Assembly (NCBI GenBank): GCA_964035015.1
Contig: OZ035998.1
Coordinates: forward strand, 35,725,628 to 35,789,627
Direction: 5' to 3'
Source of the DNA: Corallium rubrum
Lineage: Eukaryota; Cnidaria; Anthozoa; Scleralcyonacea; Coralliidae
Length of the DNA stretch: 64,000 nucleotides
The position numbers were made by a program, and so were the translations under genes. Shown piece after piece: positions 10,381 through 22,734 of the stretch (the first letter of the stretch is position 1; every line of letters starts with the position of its first letter). Below the pieces are notes generated by a model. The model did no database searches and was not told the DNA's origin. It worked only from the letters and a program-made list of their open reading frames with translations.

Positions 10381-10770
10381 AAATGATATTGGGCATTTCA
10401 CTCGATTACACAGCATGTTCTAAGGATTCAGGGTGAAGGAAAATTCGAGTGTAGAATATATACATTTTAAGACCAAACCGGGAGCAGTTGCGAAAAATGC
10501 AACTACACAGGCCCTCCGGCAGGAATTGAACCCATTTCTCTCCTGGCATTACCACCTTATTATATATACAGAACTCGCGATCGAGCTCTCGGCAACGGCC
10601 TCCGTGGCTCAGTGGTCAGAGCATTGCACTAGAATCGCAAGGTCGTGGGTTCAATTCCTGCCGGAGGGCCTGTGTAGTTGCATTTTTCGCAACTGCTCCC
10701 GGTTTGGTCTTAAAATGTATATATTCTACACTCGAATTTTCCTTCACCCTGAATCCTTAGAACATGCTTA
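10381..10770. repeat. Inverted then direct unit at array edge
   Basis: 10381-10534 is a partial unit in reverse orientation. It joins at a point inside the core to a direct unit (core 10598-10669). The opposite edge at 9061-9125 also holds an inverted piece. The array is therefore bounded by inversions on both sides. Confidence 0.75.
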
Positions 10771-10781
10771 TATATATATAG

Positions 10782-10854
10782 CACCTCCGACGGGACTCGA
10801 ACCCGCAATCTTCGGCTTAGGATGCCGACGCCTTATCCTTTAGGCCACGGAGGC
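10782..10854 (-). tRNA. tRNA-Arg (CCT), copy beside the SINE array
   Basis: Full length. One change, C32 to A in the anticodon loop, leaves the anticodon intact. Confidence 0.78.
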
Positions 10855-10987
10855 TGGCGCTCGATTATACGGTGTACCCCTTATTATACTCACGGAAGCA
10901 CATACAGGGGCAGTTGTATATCCGATATCGGTAGGTTCAGTTTTACACCAAACATGCACAAAGCATGTAAAATGGCAATGAATGACT

Positions 10988-11178
10988 AAAGAAATACCAA
11001 ATGGTTTTCCGTGTTTGGATACTCTGATCCAAACACGCGGGAAATTGCGAGACTGGAGAAAAGCGTAACAAAACACGAGCCGTAGGCGAGTGTTTTTAGC
11101 TTTTCGAAAGTCGAGCAATTTCCCAAGTGTTTAGATAGGAGTCTCCAAACACGGAAAAAAACATTTGGTATTTCTTTT
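10988..11178. mobile_element. MITE with AAAGAAATACCAAATG ends
   Basis: 191 bp. TA flanks on both sides and about 60 bases of imperfect inverted repeat including CCGTGTTTGGA. Another CCGTGTTTGGATACCC pair at 11247-11278 is a related solo end. Confidence 0.7.
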
Positions 11179-11477
11179 ATAAAATAATCACAAGTGAATA
11201 TGATATACTGTCCGACATTTTCAAAAAATCGTTTTGGCGGGAATTTTCCGTGTTTGGATACCCTGAATCCAAACACGGCAATTGACCAATCAGGGCTCGC
11301 GTAGTATACATGTTATTTTATTTACCTAAGTTATTTCTAAAAAGGCTGGCACTCGATTATACAATGAGGGGCAGTTGTACTCTCTTGTTATGTAAGCTAT
11401 TTTTTCTAATTAATCTTGTTATGAAGACTATTTCAAAATATAAAAGCGAGAAAAAGTGTGGCCTAACCTATATATAG

Positions 11478-11526
11478 CAGCTCTGACGGGACTCGAACCC
11501 GCAATCTTCGGCTTAGGAGGCCGACG
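11478..11526 (-). pseudogene. tRNA-Arg 3' part, truncated
   Basis: The copy breaks after the anticodon arm and joins a segment beginning TGTAGATACCAGTGGTCTGG. The same join recurs at 32250, and the joined segment alone recurs at 19650. Confidence 0.75.
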
Positions 11527-11721
11527 TGTAGATACCAGTGGTCTGGAAAATAGGACTGGATCGAGTTTTCTATTGTGTCGGATGAGCCGGTTTTGAAGCC
11601 AGCATATTCGCATTGACCTGAGATCATTAGAAACGGCGATTGACCTATCAAAATAGACTATACAACTGCCCCTGTGCTTCCGTGAATATGATAATGGTAT
11701 ACACCGTATAACCGGGCGCCA

Positions 11722-11794
11722 GCCTCCGTGGCCTAAAGGATAAGGCGTTGGCCTCCTGAGCCGAAGATTGCGGGTTCGAGTCCTGTTGGAGGTA
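11722..11794 (+). tRNA. tRNA-Arg (CCT), only full copy on the plus strand
   Basis: The 73-nt cloverleaf has anticodon loop CTCCTGA. Changes in the acceptor (TTGGAGGT) and anticodon stem are mild, and the A and B boxes are intact. It is opposite in orientation to the array and ends the first block, so the block edge has been inverted. Confidence 0.75.
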
Positions 11795-11811
11795 TTCAGC
11801 ACATAATTATC

Positions 11812-12236
11812 GAGAAAGTTTCTTGGGAACTATTTCACGCCTATTTTAAAAAAATTTCTGTAGAGCGAATTTTTTTAAAAATTAACAAACATGATTTTTC
11901 CGGAAAACAAATTATTCGTTTTACAGAATTTCTTTAGAATCGGCCTATTAATTATTCATACTTCAAGAAAAGTTTTAATGAAAAAAATATTGGTGGTCAC
12001 CAAAGTTTTTTTCGAATTAAAGTTATAGTTTGAAGGGTAATTGGCAGCCATTTGAAACGTCATTGTTGCCATAGCAACAACTGTTGCTATTTATTTGGTA
12101 ACAGTTTTGGATTGTCAGACTGGTTAACTATGCATAACATTTAGTTTTATTCTTTTTCCGAATTGTTCATGCACGTGTTTTGGACTCTCAAACTTGTATT
12201 TTCCATTTTTCAAGAAACTGTGTGGAGCCACCTTAA
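11812..12236. repeat. Half copy of the 687-bp palindromic element
   Basis: It matches one arm plus part of the centre of 39501-40187, including GCCATAGCAACAACTGTTGC and the GTGGAGCCACCTTAA end. The other arm is missing. Confidence 0.8.
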
Positions 12237-12295
12237 TAGATTTGAAATAGTCTTTGTAACATTGAAAAGAAATGAATTATAGATAACAGACTATT

Positions 12296-13195
12296 TAACA
12301 GTTATACCATGAGCTCGAGTTGTATATGAGCTCATAGCCAACGAGGCGCTTCGCCGAGTTGGCTATTAGTTCGTATACAACGAGAGCGAATGGTATAACT
12401 GTTTTATTATATAGCCAAGCACTGTACAAGAGACAAAATTACAGCGAAATGTTTGAAACAACAAACTTCCGGCATAGGCAACTAATACTTCGTAATGATG
12501 TTCTCGCTGAGCTGTTCGGTAAACAGCTTCGAGATGTTGTATAAATGTTGCTCGAGAGGCAAAAAGTGTGTTAAGCAGATCAACAAAAAAGATTAAAAGA
12601 TACCTTTATGAAGTCAAAAGGTGGGTCAGTTGTTTATATTAGCGTTGCTGTCGTGAAAAGGTTTTGATTTCATGCATAAAATAATGAAACTGAAACACCT
12701 TCGGCAGTGGAACTAAATTACTTAGTTGGTTGTTTTTGAAAAAGAACATGCTTTTTACTACTCCAAATCAAATACTTATCTAAATAAAAAAAGTCTCTTT
12801 ACTGGTGATCTCCTACGAAATGTGTGTTGTAAACCTAATTTTAACGGCGAGTTTCTTTGTTTGGCAACAAATTAATATCAACCCGTTAATTTAGTCGGGT
12901 TTTTGAAGTAAAAAGACGTAATTTTTAGGTGAATTTTATCGGTTAACATGCTAAATTGTGTATTTGGTAATGTATTTTTACACAATGTTGTTTTTTTATA
13001 TATTGGTTTGACAGTGGATGTTGATGTTTTTCTGTATAAAAATCCGTCAATTTCAGCTCTTTTCGGCAGTTTAAAAATACATGCCGCCATCTTGTTTTAC
13101 CTCTACTAGCAGGATATGAGCTGATAGCCTGGTGGTAGGGAACCAATCAGATTACGCAAAAGCTCATATCCGATAGCATGCTATATAATAAAGAA
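12296..13195. mobile_element. Inverted-repeat element(s) in spacer
   Basis: AACAGTTATACCAT (12298) faces ATGGTATAACTGTT (about 12390). TTATTATATAGC (12405) faces GCTATATAATAA (13182), and ATATGAGCT words occur at both outer parts. Probably nested foldbacks; limits are uncertain. No gene seen. Confidence 0.5.
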
Positions 13196-13728
13196 CCATA
13201 GATCATGGAAGGGGAACTGGATAGGCAATTTAACAAAACCGGAAACGAAGTTTGCACAACTTGCTTTGGTAATTATACGCTTGTACGCGGCTAATGAACT
13301 TAACAACTAAACTTAAGTAACATTACACTATTGCTTAAATTCAGTAATAGCTGAACGTAGCCATGTGGGACCGCCCGTTAGGTGCTTTAGCCACTTATAA
13401 TTGTATAATTATCATATCAAGTTGGGTAAACTTTATTTCCGGTTTCGGAACATTGTTTTAAGACCCCATCCCACACGTATACGTTTTATTAGCGTTTTCA
13501 TATTGTTTCAGGTAATCAGACCATTGTTTTCTGCTCCCCCGAGGACCGAGAACAATATAAAAACGCTATGAAAACGCATACGTGTGGACATGGCCTAAGT
13601 TTCCTATCCAGTTCCTCGTCTATTATCTATGATAGAACGCTCATTCATGGGCATGCGTTTGTGTATGTTCGCAGCTGTGAAAGTGAACACACCGAAATAG
13701 AATGCACAGCTATATATATGACGCGCCA

Positions 13729-13770
13729 GCCTCCGTGGCCTAAAGGACAAGGCGTCGGCTTCATTACAAA
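13729..13770 (+). pseudogene. tRNA-Arg 5' fragment
   Basis: The acceptor, D arm and first anticodon-stem strand are present. The copy stops at GGCGTCGGCTTC. Confidence 0.75.
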
Positions 13771-13955
13771 TTTAATGGCTGAGAGGAAACGCAGAACTGA
13801 CCGACATCAAATAACTGTCCAACCAATATGTCCTTTCACTAACATTAATTATTATATATTCAAACTTTATTCTCGTTCGTGATTGGCCAAAACGCCCCCG
13901 CTAATTCTCCATATCTGGAAGCTGACGCGTTATTTCAGCTGCTGACGTGATCAGC

Positions 13956-14019
13956 GTGCAATAATACCTTGTTTTGGATCGGACTTCGATCCAAAACAAG
14001 GTATTATTGCACGCTGTCG
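13956..14019. repeat. Perfect short palindrome
   Basis: CGTGCAATAATACCTTGTTT and its inverse are separated by a few bases (ATCGGACTTCGAT at the centre). Strong hairpin. Confidence 0.8.
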
Positions 14020-14154
14020 AACCCAAGCCCCCAGCGCGGTCGGCAGCTTGCTAAAAATCCCGCCAAAACTAAATATTTTTTAAGAGTAAACAAAGTGGTG
14101 TTGTTCTTTGCTTCTTGTTTTTGAATATACAATAAAACAATTATTGGATCCGGT

Positions 14155-14275
14155 TTTCGCATGATATCGAGAATTATCAAGGCCTCGGTTTGTGTTATCC
14201 ACCTCAGCCTTCGGCTTCGGTGGATAACACAAACCGAGGCCTTGATAATTCTCGATATCATGCTCAACCTCATTC
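14155..14275. repeat. Long hairpin with TTCGGCTT centre
   Basis: GCATGATATCGAGAATTATC continues through AAGGCCTCGGTTTGTG and is mirrored after a short CAGCCTTCGGCTTCGG centre. About 50-bp stem. A short frame across it is an artefact of the palindrome. Confidence 0.8.
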
Positions 14276-14545
14276 AATAATTGTTTAATAGAAAATGTCA
14301 GTGCCCTCCAACATGTCTGCAACGCCAAAGTAGGTGGTCACTCCAACATGGCCGCCGTTGGCTTCATTTTCAGTAATAGAAACTCGATCCAGTTCTATTT
14401 TTCAGATCAGTGGTAGATACCATTTATTACTCAGGAATGCTGTACAGAGGCATTTGCATTCTATTTGGGTGTTCAGTTTCACACCAAGCATGCTGAAATG
14501 CCATTTCCTGGCTTTTGGAGGAACTCTAAAGGTTAAATTTAACAA

Positions 14546-14930
14546 ATAAAACATAAAGCTCCGTGCATATGTACTCTTATAAAGGCACGTTTGACGTCAT
14601 TTGAACACGAAAGAAGTTGAGTAGAGGCACGAGGCGATAGCCGAGTGCCTTTACACTTCTTTCGTGTTCAAATGACGTCAAATGTACCTTTATAAGAGTA
14701 CATATGCACAGGAGCGATATGTTTCATTTGTTTTATAAAATAAGAAGAGGAAAAATCAAACTAAAAGTGAGGTAGTTTAGGAATTTGGCGGGCTTTTCCG
14801 GCCAGCTGACGCCATTCTACGCCATTCTACGTCATTCATGATCTATGTTCTCTTATAAATGCACAGAGGCCAGCCAATCAGAGCGTGCGTAGAGGGCACC
14901 TTATTTTATAAAACGTCATATAAAATACTC
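14546..14930. mobile_element. MITE with CGTGCATATGTACTC arms
   Basis: The inner hairpin arms carry GAACACGAAAGAAGT and TGACGTCATTTGAACACG. The outer part has CTACGTCATTCATGATC and CAATCAGAGCGTGCG. Relatives are at 48575-48700 (part) and 58930-59285 (inverted whole copy). Confidence 0.7.
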
Positions 14931-15262
14931 AAAACACGCAAGCGTCACATAGATACTCAAAATGCATACACTCAGTAGATTGAATACACTGTTTACAGTT
15001 TATTTCCTGACACAATTGATGTTGCATCAGTTTTGTAGTTACATATCCGTCGTTTTATATCAAAAGGGGGGGAAGCCGCGGCTCCCCCCTGGCTACGTCC
15101 CTGATAGCTAGGCTATTTCGGTGTGTTCAGTTTCACAGCTGCGAGCATACACAAACGCATGTAAAATGCCCATGAATGAGCGTTCTATAGTCTGTTATCT
15201 ATAATTCATTTCTTTCAGTGTTACAAAGAATATAAGCGAGAAAAAGATAATTATGTGCTGAA

Positions 15263-15335
15263 TACCTCCAACGGGACCCGAACCCGCAATCTTCGGCTTG
15301 GGAGGCCGACGCCTCATCCTCTGGGCCACGGAAGC
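15263..15335 (-). tRNA. tRNA-Arg-like with CCC (Gly) anticodon
   Basis: Full-length body of the array tRNA, but the anticodon loop is CTCCCAA, so the triplet is CCC. The T loop reads TTCGGGT and has lost the conserved A58, and the acceptor has a mismatch. It is probably a pseudogene and not a true tRNA-Gly. Confidence 0.6.
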
Positions 15336-16024
15336 TGGCGCACGACGGTTATACGGTGTATACCATTGTCATATTCACGGAAGCACAGGGGCACTTGTAG
15401 GCCTATAGTCTATTTGGGTAGGTTCAGTTTTGCACCAAACATGCATGCACAAAAGCATGTAAAATGGCAATGAATGACTGTTCTATTCTATTACCCAAGT
15501 TATTGCTGCGAGCCGTAAGGCGAGCAGCTCACTAATCTTGACGAGGTCTGGGCCGAGTTTATATGCGTTCACAAACTCGATTCTTAGGATTTCGTGGGCG
15601 ATGATCTTCGGTATACGCAATGTCTACCGATCGTGCGCTACGCTACACGACGTTGTCTTTCTTCCTCGAGGACTTTTCTTGGAAAATTGGCATTGTTTGG
15701 CGCTGGAATACATTGATTTATTAAAGAGAAGTAAGTGTATTTTTCTACTCTACTATTATATCAAACACAACTCTAATTGTTGCTGGAAGTATATATCAAG
15801 GCCACAAAAGGCTTAGCGACATTTCGAGGGGCAGACAGTGTATTTATACGAGTCTTTGTTCTATTATTACAGCTATTGTTGGTCACTGGAATATTGCCGT
15901 TCTTCACTTCAAGCAAGAGTGCTGACGCCATCGCTCTTTAATGGCTCGATTTTACACGCGTGACGTCCATGTTGAGGAAAACGTCGCATGCTTAAGCTCT
16001 TTAATTGAAAATGCTTTGGACGAC

Positions 16025-16150
16025 AACAAGTATTTTACTTAACAATTAGACAACGAGCCCGAGTTTTCTATGAGCGAATAGTCAACGAGGCGAAGCCGAG
16101 TTGACTATCGCTTATAGAAAACGAGGGCGAGTTGTCTAATTGTTTTAGTA
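16025..16150. repeat. Foldback with CAATTAGACAACGAGCC arms
   Basis: ACAATTAGACAACGAG faces its inverse around a CGAGGCGAAGCCGAG centre. Same style as several other CGAG-centred hairpins in the window (12340, 62580, 63110). Confidence 0.75.
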
Positions 16151-16889
16151 TAAATTTACCAACAAAAGTTAAACAAATTCTCGACCATATCATCTTCTTT
16201 GAGGCTCGTTTAATACATTTTTCAACTGCCAAAAACAAACGTTCAACAGTCATTTCGGACATCTCCTTGGCCCGTACAGTAACTGATGGAAAAGTAAAGT
16301 TTTCTTGCATAATTTAGCATTGATTTTCATGTACAATATTGAAACAATATATATCGACTCATTTGATTTGTAAAAGTGACAAAAAGTTGAAAGAAACATT
16401 CAATTTAGCATATAGTTTACATCATGAAATTTCGTCAACAGCAAGCGTAATTTTGACATGTCTTTTGTTTGCAGTTATTTCGTTTTAAACGAACGCAGAT
16501 AAACAATTTAACGACCTTACCATTAATAATTTCCATTCTAACCATTTTGTAGCCGTTTTTGTTTTCTGTAGAACGCATTGCTTCGCGTAAGTGTTCAATT
16601 TCTTCTTTCATTTGCCCACTCCGTTATAAGTTCGGCGCCATTGTTGCTTAACAGAACAACCGCTGGCTCTAACGATCATTGTTCGTGCTATACTACGCAT
16701 TTTGTCATTGGTCAATTTTTTTAAAAGAATGACTTTCATTGGTTTATCCCAGAGGTTTATATCACCAATTATAAACTCCTGCAATAGCCAATGAAATTCG
16801 AGGATTTGCATTATAAACTTGTAAATTTATACTAATACTAAATAGTAAATGGTAGCAACTCGCAGCACTTCACTTTTGATAAAAACTTC

Positions 16890-19165
16890 TAGTTTCTAAA
16901 ATACAATATCTACTAAACCTATTTAGGACCGAAGGCTGGCACTCGATTATACAATATGTGAGTATTACTCACGGGCACACATTCAGGGGCAGTTCTACTC
17001 TATTTCGGCGTATCCATGTGTTAAATTTCTCACCTAACCCCTTTACATTTTGACCGATTTTGGCCATCTTTTCAACTTTTGAAATTAGTCTAAAATATAA
17101 AGATTTATCATAAGTGAACCATTCCCTTTGCCATGGAAGCTCTAAAATGGCTTTATTTGACGTTTTTGACCATATCTCAAAAGTTCAAAAACTGACCAAA
17201 CTCGGTTTTTGCCATTTTTTCAACTATTGAGTAAGGCAAAAATATGAAGATTTATCACAAATAAACCCTTCTCGTTGTTATAGAAGCTCTAAAAAGGCTT
17301 TATTTCACATTTTTGACCAAATTTCAAAACTTGAAAAAATGACCAAAAAGTAAAGGCTAATTCCCTTTTACATTTTGACCGATTTTGGCAATTTTTTCAA
17401 CATTTGATATATGGCTAAAATATGAAGATTTCGCACAAATAAACCTTGCTCGTTGCTATAGAAGCTCTAAAAAGGCTTTATTTGACATTTTTTAACTTAT
17501 TTGAAAAGCTCGGAAAATGGCCAAAATCAGTTAAACAGTCGAAAAAAATGTTAAGGGGTTAGCTCACTGATCTCTATACAAAGATGACGAATTTGGAGTA
17601 GCAAGATGACCTCCACGGAAAATCGTAGCACGAAAAGAAACGAAAAAAGCCACATTAAAAATATTTTTGCCATTGGTATCAAACAAAGAACACTGTAAGA
17701 GGTTTAGACGCTTAGTTTTTGCATTTGTTAGTATTATTTAGCAGTAAAACGTGCTATTTTGTAGATTTTTACTCTTCGATAAACTTGCCTATATCACAAA
17801 ACTCGTAAAAACCAATGAAATCAGTCAATAACTTGGTTTTAAAGCATAAGTCTTTACAAAACCTTGAAGTATATAGTTGACAATTTTGGACTGTATTTGC
17901 TAGTATTTTCCTTATGTTTTTTCAGTAAAGTAAATTGCCATATGACAATTGTTTTACGGCTTTTGCGACTCCCCCGGTAAACTGTTACTACTCTGTACTC
18001 TTAAGCCCGCACGGTACACTGGACCTGGAGTACCAATATGGCCGCCAGTGACTTCAAAATGGTTACTGCTGGTCATAAAGGGTGAGCAATCCAGTATCGA
18101 TCAGTGAGCTACAATCATGGAATAATTACATTGGGACAACTTGCAACAATGTCACTTCTAAGCAAAGATGCATTTTGCACAGTTAAGTTATCCTCCTCCT
18201 CCCCCCCTTCCCCCCACCCTACAATGTTGGTTCACAAACATGGTATGAAGTTTGGGTAAGGTCTACTCCCAGGGACCAACATTGTATGGTGGGGGGAAGG
18301 GGGGAGGGTAGACTTGTGAGGGTAGAGGAAGACCTGTGATGGTGGTTTGGAGCAGGCGACAGATATTTTTTTTTAACGAGTTTACGATGCCGTCAGAAAT
18401 CGCGCTCCCACGGAAAATGTCCCAATTAATTATTCTATGATTGTAGCCTTCACTTTTTGACCAATTTTAGCCATTTTTCGAACTTTTGAATAAGGTCATA
18501 AAACGTTTAAATAAATCCTTTTTAGACGTTCTGTGGCAACGAGAAGGCTGTATCTGTGCTGAATATTCATATTTGAACCTTATTTAAAAAGTCGGAAAAA
18601 AAGGTTAAGGGGTTAGCCTTTTGGCCATTATAATAATCGAACTTTTTTAAAATAAGGTCATAAAACGTAAAATAAGTCTTAAGTGTTTAGAAGTTCTGTG
18701 GCTACGAGAAGGCTTTATTTGTGCTAAATATTTGTATTTGAGCCTTACTTAAAACTCAAAAAAAGAATTTAAGAAGGAACACTGGCGCTTTGGACAGTTG
18801 GCGTAGCTTTTTACTACATGTAGAATGCTGTAACGCCGTTACTTACTTCGCACTCATTAGAAAACTGAATAAGGGGGCGTGATTGTCATACAGCAAACAG
18901 TTAACGGTATATAAAAGTGGCAAACGGGGTAATATTTTTATAAAATTGCATAAAAATAGAAAACATTATCAAATGCGACAACAATAGTTTTTTTACTAAT
19001 AACTGCCGATCCATTCATAATTCCGTTCAGTTATGTCGATCTGTAGCGGCACGGACCTGGCCCTCGAGCCGCTTGTGTCCGTCCGGCCCTTGAGGGAGCC
19101 TATACTTATGTAGTAGAAAAAATTCTGATAATACTTACCAAAAAAGACGTCAAAAATAGCAAAAA
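16890..19165. repeat. Composite element, copy 1
   Basis: This 2.3-kb block is homologous to 33728-36365. Order: start with CTAAACCTATTTAGGA; 145-170-base tandem units (about 17040-17560) built on TTTTGACCGATTTTGGCC and TTCTCGTTGCTATAGAAGC; a unique core (about 17575-18100); a MITE; a second set of more diverged units (18448-18775); and an end with CGAGCCGCTTGTGTCCGTCC. No open frame of note. I do not recognise the family; a non-autonomous transposon carrying satellite-like repeats is possible. Confidence 0.75.
18112..18443. mobile_element. MITE with TA target, absent from sister copy
   Basis: Terminal inverted repeats are CAATCATGGAATAATTA and CAATCATAGAATAATTA. TA flanks both sides (18110 and 18444), and the composite copy 2 has a single TA at 35638. 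Inside is a C-rich/G-rich inverted pair around 18190 and 18290. Tc1/mariner-type mobilisation fits TA. Confidence 0.82.
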
Positions 19166-19195
19166 TAGCGTGGAAAACCGGCTTAACCTATATAA

Positions 19196-19268
19196 CACCT
19201 CCGACGGAACTCGAACCCGCAATCTTCGGCTTAGGAGGCGGACGCCTTATCCTTTAGGGCACGGAGGT
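19196..19268 (-). tRNA. tRNA-Arg (CCT), diverged copy
   Basis: Full length with the CCT anticodon. Mismatches in the T stem, anticodon stem and D stem, so activity is doubtful. Confidence 0.6.
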
Positions 19269-19805
19269 CGGTGCTCGCTTATACGGTGTACCCATCATTA
19301 TACTCACGGAAGCACATACAGCGGCAATTGTATATTCTATTTTGGTAGGTTCAGTTTTACACCAAATATGCATGCACAAAAGCATGTAAAATGGCAATGA
19401 ATGACTGTTCTATTCTGTTACCTAAGTTATTTCTAAACTGATAAAATATCTACTAAACCTATTATAGTATACCGAAGGCCAGCACTCGATTATACAGTGA
19501 GGGGCAGTTGTACTCTATTCAGCGCATGTGCATGTGTTAAGGGTTCTCTCTTGTTATCTAAGCTATTTTTTCTAATTTATTTTGTTATGAAGACTATTTC
19601 AAAATATAAAAGCGAGAAAAAGTGTGGACTGACCTATATAGCACCTCTGTAACGTGTAGATACCAGTGGTCTGGAAAATAGGACTGGATCGAGTTTTCTA
19701 TTGTGTCGGATGAGCTGATTTTGAAGCCAGCTGATTTTGAAGCCAGCATATTTGCATTGACCAGAGATCATTAGAAACTGCGATTGTGCAAGCAAATCAA
19801 ACTGA

Positions 19806-20470
19806 GACTGCGTTCACACGTACGAGTCCGGTGTAGAAGATAAACGGTAAAATGTGGTTACGTTCACACGAATCCGTCATAATTTAACGACGCTTTGAAG
19901 GCGTTCACACGACTCCGGAACCTTCTGGTGTACATCCAGTATTTCAATGCTGTGCACTGTTTAAATAGCCATATCTCGTCAAAAGTAAATGGAAACGAGG
20001 AGCAATTCAAAGAATATTATCCCCCAAGGCGTATAGTGCATTCTAGGTTTACAATTTTAGTCTTTCCGTTAGGAACTCACCTTATTGACTTCATCTTCTC
20101 CTATTTACACTGCCTAATGTAATAATGTTATAATTGTTCAAACAGCAGCACAAGTTCTTAGCAGAAGCTTTCCGAAGTCGAGAAGACAAATAAAGTTTTC
20201 CATCGCTGAAAAATACGCCAGCCAGCGGTTAGGAGCTGAAAATTTAGGAACTGGGTACTAAAGCGGAGCGAAAAAGTGCCAGATCTTGTGTTCACACGAC
20301 ACCGCCAAGGGTTCCGTTTTCATTTCGCTCCGTCTAGAAATCGTTTTCAAAACGCTCCGGTTAGCGCGCCGTTTTCACACAATTTCGATCCGGTGCCGTG
20401 TGAACGCAACGGCGTTTTGTGACTTTTTAGCGCCGTTTTCAACTCGCTCCGGACTCGTGTGAATGGGGTC
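19806..20470. mobile_element. MITE with GACTGCGTTCACACG ends
   Basis: Inverted ends are GACTGCGTTCACACG and GACCCCATTCACACG, about 665 bp apart. TGAGAC occurs once at 32384 in an uninterrupted homologous stretch and on both sides here. The 3-base TGA duplication agrees with the 3-base target seen for the similar element at 54281. Confidence 0.8.
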
Positions 20471-20775
20471 TGAGACACTTGACATATTTCGACGAAATTG
20501 TTGGTAGGTTTTCCAAGTAAGTTGCTTATATGGTTGATCAGTGATGTGCTTGATACAACCACAGAATAGGAACATGATAGGAACATGACTGTCGATGAAT
20601 TTTCAAAGTGATCGAACACTCGAAGTCTAGGCTCCATATATGGGAGGTATTGCGCAATAATGCAATTTTATGTGGCTAAAAAAAATAAAAATAACAAACG
20701 GAGCCGAAACCTAGACTCGGCCACCACAGTAGCCCGAGTAATAAGATCGTTTATTAATTATTCGGCTATTAAAGC

Positions 20776-21003
20776 TTGTTGAGTTACACCACGCCAAATC
20801 GCTTCATGGAACCACGTACTTCATATAGGACCATATATAGAGAATTTGTGTCGAGCGCTACTCACAATTACAGTTTCAGAGTAACAACACTTTTTAAAAA
20901 ACACTTAATATGCGCACGCTGTTCCTCGGGTTTTCTAGATGTGCGAAGGCTATGCCAATATTTGCAAAACTCAGTAGCCCGAGTGAACGCCTGAGCAGGC
21001 GTC
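20776..21003 (+). repeat. Dispersed repeat, copy 1
   Basis: It shares AATCGCTTCATGGAACCA, ATATATAGAGAATTTGT, GCACGCTGTTCCTC and CAGTAGCCCGAGTGAACGCC with 28650-28922 in opposite orientation. The family is unknown. Confidence 0.7.
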
Positions 21004-22104
21004 TTGTTAAAAATAAAAGAACACATTGGATGTAATGAGAAGTACATGTTTATTACATCTAATTCTTGCTATACGTAAGATCGTAAGATCTTGTAACATG
21101 ATTTTAAATTACTATATTGGTATCTATCACTGATTTCATGTTTAGCAGCCATCAACCATAAACTATTTTGTGAGCAAAACAACCGACGTTTACATAACCG
21201 TATACAACTACAACATTCTTGTTTTTGTTGTCAAGCATTGCAAATTTTCTTTTGCGGACAAAGGTTTTACAAAGGAAGTCAGTTTTATTAATAGGAGTCT
21301 TCTCCTTTCTGCAGGAATATTGCGTAATCCTTTTGGGCTCAAATGTTCCATTACGATGTCTCTTCGCTACTATATTTTTTACCATGACAGAGCCACTTTG
21401 AGTTTCACTTTTGCAAACATTATTAAAGTTCTCTTGGGCGCGTTTTGCCTGGTAACTAAAAACATATAAAATATAACAAAATAGGAAGAGAAATTAGAGA
21501 ATTAGAATAATCACTATCCTAGTTAAAAATATTCTTTATATGCTTGGTGTTTTTGTTGCAATATATAAACGCATAAAAAAGCTCAATTCAAAACTTTTTA
21601 TTATGATTGACATGAGGGTTATGATTAAGGTCAAATAGCCCGCGGAATTGGATTTAATCGAGATAATGTCTACTTATTTTGTCCCAATCTTTATATATTT
21701 GGCAAAAACATCTGTTGCCTGTCATGGACTTATATATTCAAATACTTTGAAGCGAATTTTGAAATGAAAGTTTATGAAATACGAATTATCTTACAACAAT
21801 GAAAGATTTCTAAATATTGAAGATCGGATTTTAATTTTACACAAATTAATCTAAAAATACAGTAGTGCTATTTAATTACTGTCATTTCAACTTATTTACA
21901 ATTATTTAACTTATTTATAATAACAATTATTCGCTCATATACATTGTTCAAGTTATTGACCACTCTTGCAAAATAAAAAAAAATTAAAAAATAAAAAAAC
22001 CACCGTTTGAATATATTAATATATTTTTAACTTACTTTGGGTTGTCAAATTGTTCTTGATATACCTTTGAATCGAACCTTCATGAAACAACAAGAAATTA
22101 ACAG

Positions 22105-22234
<130 letters not shown>

Positions 22235-22402
22235 TAGAACATGCTATGTAGTCGAGTGAAATGCCCAATATTACTTATATATAAATAACACTGTTTGGGC
22301 GTTGAACTATTAATATAATTTTAACTTACTTGGAGTTGTCAAATTGATCTCCATATACATTTGAGTAGACCCTACAATGTATAGAAACAACAAAATTTAC
22401 AC

Positions 22403-22460
<58 letters not shown>

Positions 22461-22482
22461 CAGAGACAGAGACAGAGAGAGG
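22403..22482. repeat. GA/CAGA microsatellite
   Basis: GAGA runs alternate with ACAGAG. The flanks at 22020-22100 and 22320-22400 are diverged direct repeats of each other. Confidence 0.9.
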
Positions 22483-22690
22483 ATATTACACTGTGGTGCG
22501 AAGATATGGATTTTATCTTCGGATGGTGAAAACAAAGCATCGTTTTTACCAGCGTGTAATTTTCTTTTTGTTATATGGATTCAATGCAAAAAGAGGTAAA
22601 CTTCTTAATGACGTCATCGATATCTTCACTATTATAGTGAGGACATGGAAAATACGATACTGCATCTTTTCTAATAAAACACTCGCATTC

Positions 22691-22734
<44 letters not shown>

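Noticed and set aside
13998..14328. Minus-strand frames of 82-89 codons
   Set aside because: They cross a long palindrome and have no family resemblance.
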